The position numbers and the translations under genes were made by a program. 64,000 nucleotides of DNA from Diphasiastrum complanatum. Taxonomy: Eukaryota > Streptophyta > Lycopodiopsida > Lycopodiales > Lycopodiaceae. Positions within the stretch are counted from its first letter, which is position 1. Each line of letters begins with the position of its first letter. This document shows, piece by piece, positions 55,000 through 64,000 of this stretch. Below the pieces are notes generated by a model. The model did not search any database. It had not been told where the DNA came from and worked only from the letters and a program-made list of their open reading frames with translations. Location: assembly GCA_029204225.1 (NCBI GenBank), contig CM055103.1:2125720-2189719 (forward strand). Reading direction: 5' to 3'.

Positions 55000-57180
55000 A
55001 AAAGATTTCACATAGTCCTCCTTGACAAGTCAAGACCAAACCCTTTGAAACCTTCAATCTATAGCATAACAGGTAAAAATAAAGCCGTATAAAGTTTAAC
55101 AGTACCATAAAGCGAAGCAAGTTTTAGGACACCCAGCTGTTACCTGCCACCATCCCATAAAATACAACTGCACAAGCTAGTTATGTGACGAAGACAAGTG
55201 TCATAGTTGAGCATCAGTTGTTATTCATGTCCGAAACAAGATTCACTACCTTATCAGCATGATTGCAATTACAAATAATACGTCCAATCTTTCTTATTAT
55301 ACATTTCATAATTAGCAATACATTCTGCCCTTTAACGAAACTGTATCAGAGCGGATGCCATACTAATCAGTATAAGAGCAAAGAGAATGTATTAGGTTCA
55401 TATAAGCATTCCACATGTAAGAAGCTATCTTGCAATACACAGAAGAAAAGAGACACGACTTTGGCATAGGCACTAGGGAAAGATCCGTGCTATACTGGCC
55501 CCAGGCACTCCCAGGAAAATCGTAAGGAGTCCAAGCACCTTATAGCTTGGGCAAATCCATGCCATACAAGCACGTCAAGGTCAAGCCCTTCCAAAATTCA
55601 TGGCCTACTTAAAAGAAATTGCTTTTAAGTCAAATAAATCATGCCCTTGTTATAAGTATCATAAATAAATCCTTATCAGTTTAATGACCTGAAGCGTAAG
55701 TACTCTTAATAAACTGGTTATAAGAGCCGTCATTTAAAACATATCGTGAATATCCTCATATATGCGTAAATTGTCACGTAGTGTTGCAAAAACCATTCCT
55801 ATCGGTGTTACCTCATATAGCATCATACCTGGATGCGAGGTGAAGAGATTTCCTACGAGCTACCCATCTCCAATTGCTTTAAGCGAGACTTCCTTATATA
55901 CTAATGATTTCAAACCGGAAATCAAAAGTCAATTGTAGTGCATTATCGTTATAAGAGTATCGTCTTATTAGAAAAGGTGTTAACATCAATAAAGAGTCAC
56001 TCATCTTGCAAGCCTGTGTAAATATCTTTCAATGCCATAAACTCATCTCCGCATTGCTTCCTAACTCTGATTCCAACATGCCCAACAAACAACAAACCCA
56101 AAACGTAATTATATATTTTTCATAAGACTTCCTTATGTCATAGTTAGAATCATCATATGATTTTCAGTTATCATAAGCAAACACCATCTCAAGTCCATCA
56201 TTAGCATTCAAGCATACAACTAAAACACATCATTTGCTAATAAGGTGGCCACCTGCAAAGAGTAAAAAAGCTCACGTTGAGCAACAAACTAATTGTAAGA
56301 ATATTATGCATGCATGAGGTGCTCGTTATTATCAGTAATCATGCAGTATGCAATTGTTTCCATGCGTTTTGGTAGGCCGCAACCTGTCCACTAGAGACAC
56401 GCCAGAATATACAAAAAAAAATCAAAATGGTAGTGCTCAAAAATCACGTAGAAATGCGTCCCTCAGTTCGCGTAAATCCGTTGGCCAGTGTCCCACAGTT
56501 TCATTAACCTTTCGCAAACCTACATATTCATCAGGGCTTTCATACTACGCAAGTAATCGATGTCCGAAAATGTTATTATCAAAGTGTTGTTGAGTATCAT
56601 ACCTCAATGATTGCTCAGGTATGGACCGATGAAAGTGCCCAATAGTAGGAGTTGTTTTGGAAAACCAACACTCTAAACCAATCAAAATCACATGTACGTG
56701 AATTGTTCTCAGCAAGCACATATAGCCAGCGCATATAGAGTTGAAGGTATATCAGAAATCTTACCTTATTTCGTATCGCTTCCCCTCACAACTACTCTTC
56801 CAAAATGCATTAACATGTCTCTCCTTGTCCGATCCAGATATGGTCGTAGCAAAGCGAAGAGATGAGAGATAGACCGAGAGAGAGCAGGAACAGTAAAAAT
56901 AGGGTTGTGTAATCTCCTTATTTATAGAAGCCAGAAAACACTTAGGTGCACTAAGTGCAAGTAAATGCTCACCGTTAGATTGAATCTCCATATTGTGCAT
57001 TAATCTTGGCCATCCAAGGATTTCAAGTTTCCCACCATTTTTTTTTTTAATTTCTTTTGGGAGGGCCTTCCAACTTAGTATAGCAATATGAGGCAATTTC
57101 ATGACCTTGGTTTAGAAGGGACAAAAACGTCCAACAAAAACTCATGGAACCATTATAGTAAAATGTGCATAAAACAGAGT
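55000..57180. other. Non-coding stretch; possible remains of the element's 5' LTR or leader
   Basis: No ORF with family features. Near 56930 the minus strand carries CTATAAATAAGG, a TATA-like box followed by an A/G-rich leader, which would suit a minus-strand promoter. No sequence matching the LTR at 46260-46819 and no primer site was found, so the 5' end is unresolved. Confidence 0.35.
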
Positions 57181-57182
57181 CC

Positions 57183-57184
<2 letters not shown>

Positions 57185-57258
<74 letters not shown>
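57185..57258. repeat. (GA)n microsatellite
   Basis: About 74 bp of uninterrupted GA, the third long GA tract in the window. Confidence 0.98.
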
Positions 57259-57259
<1 letters not shown>

Positions 57260-57262
<3 letters not shown>

Positions 57263-58780
57263 TCATGCATGAATGTAAAGAACTGGAAAATAGGAGAACA
57301 TAAGTAGTAGTGGATCTAAGGTGTCATAGACCACCATGTACTTAAATGATTTAGTCTAACAATGATCATGCATATAGAAACTTCATCATAATTACAGAAC
57401 AATAGAAGCATTAAACGAACATGGTTCACAACAAATGAAAATGGAGATGCTTGTGATAGGAAAACAAAAAGGTGGTATGATGATGGGAGGTTAAGAAATG
57501 TCTCTTGGGTAATGAGCATAATATGGCGGGACATTTGGAAATCTAATTTTTGGCAATTATAAGTGCATGAAAATGAGAAACGTTTCTTGGGAATATGAAG
57601 TGGTTGCCAATGAGATTTTATTGTGCATATCTACCAATGGACCTCATTGACTTATGTGTTGGATAGTACTCATACTTATAGTTGTTTGACTCCTTGTATG
57701 CCTTCAAACATTTTCAACAAATTGGAGTCTTCATATTTGTATAACCACATCATACTCACTTGTCTTCCAATGTGTTTCACAATGCATATTAGGAGCTAAG
57801 ATAAAGTGCAATATCAATTTTACCACTTGCTAAGTTTATTGAAGCCTCAATATCTCACTTTTCCTTCTTGCATGAATAATGGATTGTTCTAGCATATGCA
57901 TAAGATTGACATTCTAATACGAGCCACATTGATGAATTGTTGTCTGCTCTTTGTTCTTGTAGAAATTATTTAAGCAAATATTTAGGTTGAGTAATTAATG
58001 GGAAGCTTCTTCAATTCATTCATCAACTTCCTCTTGGTAATTTTCTTTTTGCTTATGCCCAGCTCACTTGCACAAAAAACCTAAGTAGGGATGGAAATTG
58101 ACCTCTTAATCATTAGTAGAACCTCTTTCCACTTTTAAACACTTTACTATTGGACATAAATAAGTATCCTATACCACTTTGGTGGAATTGCATTGAGCCA
58201 CCAATTATAGATTGTTGATTACAATGTCTAAATCCTACTTTCTCAAACTTGAGGTCAATTATTGTTTGTGAAAATATGAGACATCCTGCTCTCTCAAACT
58301 TGGGGCACAATTAATGCTTGTGGAATGTGTCCAAGCTTGTGAAGCAAAGGTAATGTTTGTGGATCATTTCAGTTTGTAATTCATTGATAGTGTTCTAAGA
58401 GGGTGTTATATGCTTCTAAATCAAAATCCATGAGAACATTTCGAGTTACCTATAGATGGGTGTTTATAAGAAGTCTTTCTTATTTTAGTTGCAGCTATCT
58501 TATTTTGTTGCAGCTTATTTAGCTGCAGCAATCAAACAACAAATTGACACTTTTCTAGTGATTATTTTGTGCTTCATATAATAAACTAATACTTAACTAC
58601 ATGCTTCAATAACAAAATAAGAAACAAGGCTAAAGTCAAACCCGGTAAGCAATTAGTGACATGGGCCACTGATGGCAAAAAATGCAACAGAAATAACAAA
58701 CAAGTCCATGAGTGGGAAAGGGGAGCCTCTGCAAGGAGTATCTGAAAACAATTAGGAATCAAAAATCCTTTTTGTGTTCA
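57260..58780. other. Intergenic stretch, nothing recognised
   Basis: AT-rich; ORFs up to 72 codons without recognisable features. Confidence 0.4.
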
Positions 58781-58785
58781 CCTGA

Positions 58786-59016
58786 CTAGGTTAAGACTGC
58801 TCCAACTGCATACTTCGATGCGTCCGTATGCACGTGAAACTCAATGGACCTATTGGGTGGCCATAAGATTGGTGCTGAAACCAATGCATCCTTAAGCTTT
58901 TGGAAAGCTTTTAGGGCTTCCTCATTCCAATGTGGATCCGTTGTGAGTTTGTAGATTGGTCTGGCTAACTCCGCAAAATCAAGAATGAAAATCCTATAAT
59001 AGTTAGCATGACCCAT
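58786..59016 (-). pseudogene. Isolated Tat-like RT-RNase H junction fragment
   Basis: Reads MGHANYYRIFILDFAELARP, IYKLTTDPHWNEEALKAF and HVHTDASKYAVGAVLT, closely paralleling 52520-52300 (same MGHANYYRIF form and DASKYA). No flanking pol or LTR is visible. It is a separate, older copy of the same family. Confidence 0.9.
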
Positions 59017-59647
59017 GAAAATGTAGACCTCACGGATCGGTGAACCACATTAATTGCTTAAAACAAAAAATACCAAAACCGTTCTGGCACTGTAGAATTA
59101 TACTAATCTGATTATGTTACAATCTAATCAAGATAGATTTACACAAGTGGCAACATAAATTTCCAATACAAGTCAAAATTTCTCTGAACTGTATATAATG
59201 TTTGTCCTTTGAAATTTTCCTCTCTATATCGAACTTCAATATTTCAGATAAGTGGCATTCAACGTAAACACGATGACTGGAAAACACTTTAGAATCTAGG
59301 TAGAGGATTAAGGGACATTGCTATTTCAACAAAACAAGATTCAGAATACAACCCATGACTAACACTTGAAATAGAAAATTATGGGACATTGCTACTATTT
59401 GAAGCAAGACTGATTCAAAATAGAAACCCACGACTAAAACTTGGAATAGAGAATTATAGGTCACTGCTTGCTTTGGGAACAAGACATGATGCAGAAAACT
59501 TAAGAGCCACAAATGTCAAAAGGGTGATAGGGTATTGGGCCTAGAGCATACTTCTTATAGCAGCACTGCTGCAGACATAAATTACAAATATATTTTCATG
59601 AGGTCACTTTGATGCAGGACACCTCAACCCTTTAACCTACTAAATGA

Positions 59648-60111
59648 CTAGACAGAAAACTGTTTTAAGTACTCGGGATCCCTCTTCGTTCTTTCCTGAA
59701 ATTTCTTAAACCATCGTTCCAAAATGTCCATTGGGACTACTAATTTTCCACCTTCTGTAGTACAAAATGATTGCATAAAATTGAAAAGATTTTCACCCAC
59801 TTTCATTGCTAACTCTTCAATGTGATGATATTGTCCCATATTCAGTGCAGGCAGAGTGGTTGGGTCTTCAATTGAAATTCCTATTTTGGCTGTAGGTGGG
59901 GGTGACTCTGAAGCCAGGATTTGCATCTGCCCACCAGGTTTTGGCCATAAAAGTGCTAAAACTGCAGATGGACATGCAGTATGAACAGCACCACAGTACT
60001 GAAATGGAGATCCAGGAGATTGTACATATACTGCCAAAGCGCTCCCTGAAGGTAGAGACAATTCATTGAGGAGAAAAATGCACATCTCTTTGACCTGCTC
60101 ATACCCTTCAC
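59648..60111 (-). CDS. Hikeshi-like exon 2 (residues 35-188)
   Basis: 464 nt. It carries most of the beta-rich domain and the C-terminal amphipathic helix with FKKFQERTKR. No stops or frameshifts before TAG at 59648-59650. Confidence 0.95.
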
Positions 60112-60637
60112 CTGTCAAAGAGTATATAAGGCATTACTCTGCAAGACCCATGAAATGATATGGACTCCAAATTTTGTAACGCAGCTTTGAGAACCAATAA
60201 ATTCTGACAAATTTAAGTAAAATAAATGATTAATAAAGTCCAAAAGGGAATCACCCTGTCATTTTGGGTTTCTTTCAAAACATATGTTCCACTCCATACA
60301 CATGGATTGATTCTGAAAGATTAAAGGAATTAATATTTTTATGTCTAGATCTCTTATCTAAAATTTAAACTATATAGAGTGTTCGGAACAAAATTATTTT
60401 GTACTACGTTTCTATGTGCTACAATGAGCAACTAAGCCATGAAGCCAAAAATATAGGAAAGGACGTAGTATAAGAATTACCTTATGATGAAGCTAGACCT
60501 AAGTGTTGCTTATATGAGAACTAGAAATATTTACCCAAGAAAAGTGTCATGTCTAATATCCAATGTGTACTGTCAATTTGTGTAAAACTGGATGCATCCA
60601 TTGGGAAACTGCGATTTGGGAAAACGACTCCAAACAT
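59648..60637 (-). CDS. Hikeshi/OPI10 family protein, nuclear import carrier for Hsp70, complete 2-exon gene
   Basis: Hikeshi binds nucleoporin FG repeats and carries Hsp70 into the nucleus on heat stress; the plant homologue (Hikeshi-like protein) is linked to thermotolerance. Exon 1 is 60637-60535 (MFGVVFPNRSFPM, FTQIDSTHWILDM), ending TTGG/GTAAAT in phase 1. Exon 2 is 60111-59648 after the acceptor TTTGACAG. Together they give 567 nt, 188 aa and a TAG stop; human Hikeshi is 197 aa. Blocks in exon 2: YEQVKEMCIFLLNE, ALAVYVQSPGSPFQYCGAVH, WPKPGGQMQ, AKIGISIED, LAMKVGENLFNFMQSFC and VVPMDILERWFKKFQERTKR, DPEYLKQF. The whole family fold is covered without interruption and the intron is only 423 nt. 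The start is the ATG of the family's invariant MFG. No clear heat-shock element was identified upstream. Confidence 0.95.
60535..60637 (-). CDS. Hikeshi-like exon 1 (residues 1-34)
   Basis: 103 nt, masked by a longer plus-strand ORF (60549-60815). It starts MFG, as in animal and plant members, and its donor phase matches exon 2. Confidence 0.93.
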
Positions 60638-61041
60638 TTTATTTTGTTGTCAACACTTGCATACGATTCTTTACTCCCGAGCACCTAAGACAAAGGACAT
60701 CCCTGCTTGTGTGGAAGCCCTATCTGATATATACCATAAGCTTCATAGTACATATCTGCAAGTATGGCAATGCATTTCAGTCTCTGCAGCAGCAATTTCA
60801 GAAAAGTGCAGGTGAAACGCAGTACAACGTAACAGGTTTTAAAGGATAGGCAAGCAATCAAGATCAGATAATCATCAAAATCAAAACAGAGCATGTCAAC
60901 AACAATAATAAAAAGAACTTATTCTGAAAACTTAGACATGATACCTTGAGTAATGTCCTAAATGGGTAGGTTGTTGGCATGCAAATCATCCAAACTTTAC
61001 TATCAAGGAAATTGCAGATTGCAAGCATCAAGTGATGCTTC

Positions 61042-61819
61042 TTGATTTTAAAGTGGCAAAGTGACATTTTAAATATACAAAGATACTCAAAGAAGTATGT
61101 AGCCAAAAAGTGGAGCATAAAGACCCAGCCAATGGCAGCTGCACTGCCTGCTCTGGCAACACTGCCTGGTGATGGGGTTTCTCAGCTGCCTGCTAATGAG
61201 CAGGCAGCTCTCCCTCCTCCTCCCTCTCTGAACAAGGGGAACCGGCATTCTTTTAGTAAACTTGGCAGGGACAGTTGTGTGTCAAACCTGACTTCTATCG
61301 AACTCACTTACTAGAGCTAGATGCATCGGGTTTCTCGGTCCAACCATGATACGTAGATTATGTTTATCACATTGCCTGAGATGCACATTGGGACAGATCA
61401 AGGTAACTTCACATCACCTAGAGGTGAGACAAGACGCTTTCAAAGTACTAGTTACCCCATGCGAGGCTAAGATATTGGGAAAGGTTGAGACCAAGGAGCA
61501 TTTCAGATGTCCTACTTATTATGAGATACGTGGACGCTATTACTCCTTATTCAGAGACTCACACACTACTTTATGTTCTCTGATCGCCTATGAGGATCCT
61601 CAATGTGTGGCCTTTGTAGGAAATAGAAGCTTCAGGATCCAGGATCTTAACTATTCAATCACACAAAGCATTCTCAAAAGAAAGAGAGAGATGGCTAAAA
61701 ACCCTCTTGTAGAAACTCGTGGACAGCCAAGGAGAATAGTCAGTATTGCTTACAAAAGTATCTCATACAAATGGGATGCACACATATATATAGTCCAAGA
61801 TGACTATCTAACTTCATGA
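61042..61819 (+). CDS. Two unrecognised plus-strand ORFs
   Basis: 61042-61314 (90 codons) includes an Ala/Leu/Pro-rich run (MAAALPALATLPGDGVSQLP) and 61346-61819 (157 codons) includes HFRCPTYYEIRGRYYSLF and a basic C-terminal part. Neither matches a family I know. They could be LINE ORF1 or gene fragments, or chance. Confidence 0.2.
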
Positions 61820-62090
61820 CTATTGGCTATCCAACTACTTGACTATTGACTATCCAACTTTCTATAAGTTACATAGAAAGAATAAGGTACCTCCAATATG
61901 TCCAAGTTGGGGTACTTAATGTCACAATTAGGCCTAGTGGACCCATGAGTCCCTACCAGGTTAATTTCATACTAACTTAGCTAACAAGTTTAGTAGGCCT
62001 AATATCATAAATGACCATGGTTACACAACTCTCGACCTTTGGGTCAAAGTAACCTATGGTAATGTAATCAATTCCATTTACATTCCAACA
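61810..62090 (-). repeat. Probable 3' LTR of minus-strand copia
   Basis: On the minus strand the polypurine tract TTAAGGAGGG (62100-62091) is followed by TGTTGGAATG at 62090, a typical copia junction. The far end is approximate. Confidence 0.55.
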
Positions 62091-62096
62091 CCCTCC

Positions 62097-63728
62097 TTAA
62101 ATGGAAATGCATAACATAACATCAAGTAACTTCTCAAAAGAGAAAAATGCAACTTGTCGTCCAAACTTCATGTCGCCAAATAAACTTCGCACCGAAGTAC
62201 TCGAAATCTCATCCCCAATCATGTCCAACATATAAAATACATGCTTCATCCGAAGTAGGGAACCAACATAAACTCGGCAATAAGTCGAAACATGGACTTG
62301 TAATCCATCATAGACTCCCACATCATTCGAAAAAACTTCTTACCATAAGGACAATAAAAAAGAGTACCAAACTCTTTTGGCATCAATGACTTCCTCACAT
62401 AGAATAGGCAATGTACCAACATCATGATGAAGAGTAAGTGTAGAACCAAAAAAATCAGCAAGAGGTACTGATTTTAAAGAGGCATGTGCTTTTCCTTCGT
62501 AGTAAGACGTTTCTTTGTTGTCCTGCAAAGTCTCCAATAGCCGACAAGGAATTGTTATGAGTTGTTCAACACTTTGCTGCCCAAAGTGTTCCCAACATGG
62601 ACCATGTTGTCCATAATCTTCCGCAGGCTGTTCCTGAAGTATAATGGACTGCTCATGATGTAAAATGGGCTGTAAATGACCAAAAGAAGATGACTGAACC
62701 TGCTGTCCAACGTCTTCATAAGAATTTGGCAGACTATCAAGAGATGCATCAACGATGGCGTCATCAAAGCTGTCCCTCGAGAGGCATGGGATGACATAGA
62801 AGATTCTTCAAGTAATAAAAAACTTCTCTCCAAACAAATGCTCACTCTTAACACTTTGAACAGTAGTACTAATTGACACATGTTGACTCCCTCCTTGATT
62901 AGTACAATACGGTTCCAAAGAGTGCTTGAAATTTTAGGCCTTTGCTAAAACATCAAATTGAAAAGGTTTTGCATGAAACTTTTCACTAGTGTATCAATCA
63001 TATGTATCAACTTGCGGCGACTTGAAAAAAGAAGATTGCTTTAACATCTGCTCAAAGTATCGTTGTTGAGAGATGAAAATTCTAGCCCCATGTGGAAGAT
63101 CAACAAGAACCCAAGTGTGGTTCTTCATGAGTGAGTTATACTCCTCTTGCATCGCATCCTCCCAACATTTTACTCCTCTGGCCTGCTCATAAAAAACAGG
63201 TTCTACTGCACCATCCTCAATAGAAGTAAGAGCAAAATAATAAAAAAATCAGCAAATTCTACTGATTTAGTAGAGGCACGAGTCTTCCCTTCATCGAAAT
63301 GATCCACTTTGTTGTCCTGCAAAGTCTGCAACAACCATTTAAGGACTGGTTTGGGTTGTCCAACACAACAGCCTTACCTTTGTCAACACTTTGTTGTCCA
63401 AAGGGTTCCGAACTTGGACTGTTGTCCAATGTTTTCCGAACTTGGACCTTGCTGTCCAGTGTCTTCAACAGGCTGCTCTTCACCATAAATAGGTTCTTCT
63501 TGATGAACTATGGGCTACAAAATTGAAGAAGTAGTGGGCTGTCCACTAGAAGTTGATGGCAATCCCTTCTCTTCATAATTAGATGGCAAAACCAATCTAG
63601 AAATATTTCAACATATGCATCGTGGGGGAAGTCCTCTTTCATGACATGAGTGGGCACAACATCATAGGAGGTCTTTTCATCAAAATGAATATCACGACTC
63701 ACTATGATTTTATTAGTATCCATATTAG
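62097..63728 (-). pseudogene. Ty1/copia pol remnant, minus strand
   Basis: From the right: MDTNKIIVSRDIHFDE (integrase end, 63723), then near 63245-63070 the RT start FYEQARGVKCWEDAMQEEYN and SLMKNHTWVLVDLPHGARIF in a frame without long ORFs, and near the left end FGRQVAFFSFEKLLDVM, like the RNase H tail. The RT catalytic core was not found; stops and shifts are frequent. Confidence 0.75.
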
Positions 63729-64000
63729 ACTAGGATCCTTGGGTTAGGACTTTATACTCTAGCTCATCAATATATAATCCAAAAAGAATAGGTGAAAGAG
63801 AACAACCCCGCTTCACCCCAGTGGTGCTCCATATGTGCTCCCACTGCCATGTCAAAAACATCCCAAAACTCTCATAGAGAGCCATCACAGCCAGTATGAT
63901 GTCAATGGAGAAGCCAAAATCACGCAATCTACGCACTCACATGTAGATGGCCCTCCATGTACTACCCTCTTGCCCATACATGGGCCTTGCTGAAGGTGGG
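63729..64000 (-). pseudogene. LINE (non-LTR) reverse transcriptase fragment
   Basis: The ORF 63936-63730 has ILAVMALYESF and STTGVKRGCSLSPILFGLYIDELE, the L1-type RT block GVKQGCPLSPxLFxxYIxxLE. It runs off the right edge of the window upstream (after a stop near 63940) and is cut on its 3' side by the copia remnant. Confidence 0.88.

Noticed and set aside
60549-60849. Plus ORFs of 85-88 codons
   Set aside because: They overlie Hikeshi-like exon 1, whose minus-strand coding is clear.
1-64000. tRNA, rRNA or snoRNA genes
   Set aside because: No convincing cloverleaf or paired A and B boxes were found; the only tRNA-like matches are retroelement primer sites and a weak SINE-like insert.

Overview
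The window reads as nuclear DNA of a land plant with a large, repeat-rich genome. Two plant-type protein genes are split by introns. Nearly everything else recognisable is decayed LTR retrotransposons (Ty1/copia, Ty3/gypsy chromoviruses and Tat-like gypsy elements), a LINE end, long GA microsatellites and minisatellites. Long TE-filled introns and heavy nesting fit a fern or gymnosperm better than a small-genome angiosperm, but that is inference; nothing here fixes the species.

Host genes. (1) A complete PEX2 (peroxisomal RING E3 ligase) gene lies on the minus strand from 15329 to 2553. I rebuilt it from seven exons with GT/AG boundaries and matching phases, giving 351 codons. Intron 1 (6.8 kb) and intron 4 (2.3 kb) carry retrotransposon debris. 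(2) A complete two-exon Hikeshi/OPI10-like gene (nuclear import of Hsp70; 188 aa) lies on the minus strand from 60637 to 59648. A 65-codon minus ORF at 38817-39014 is a weak third candidate.

Layout. 0-2.5 kb: nothing recognised. 2.5-15.3 kb: PEX2, with a copia gag-protease remnant (4.2-4.8 kb), a GA microsatellite, a 237-bp tandem duplication and three chromovirus or LTR remnants (8.9-13.5 kb). 15.4-19.9 kb: no recognisable gene. 19.9-25.3 kb: a G-rich region with a minisatellite, interrupted by a rearranged chromovirus flanked by 0.49-kb direct repeats. 25.5-28.0 kb: 3' half of a minus-strand Tat-like element. 28.0-29.6 kb: plus-strand copia pol remnant. 29.8-34.1 kb: a structurally intact LTR element (identical GTGGG target duplication, 0.75-kb LTRs, tRNA-Asp-type primer site) with no pol, encoding only a decayed accessory protein. 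35.0-37.3 kb: plus-strand chromovirus with an internal integrase deletion and a 3' LTR. 40.6-46.25 kb: one copia remnant interrupted by a second, RT-less copia element with 1.5-kb LTRs. 46.3-54.9 kb: a long minus-strand Tat-like gypsy element with spacer-RT-RNaseH-integrase followed by a large extra coding region. 58.8-59.0 kb: RNase H fragment. 59.6-60.6 kb: Hikeshi-like gene. 61.8-63.7 kb: minus-strand copia remnant. 63.7-64.0 kb: LINE reverse transcriptase.

Most unusual point: the extra protein downstream of integrase in the 46-54 kb Tat-like element (N-terminal domain, Pro/Ser linker, long coiled coil, C-terminal domain) recurs. Its N-terminal half is seen in the 25.5-27.9 kb element. Its C-terminal half is the only cargo of the 4.25-kb non-autonomous element at 29821-34069. 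That suggests a conserved accessory retroelement protein with its own non-autonomous derivatives.
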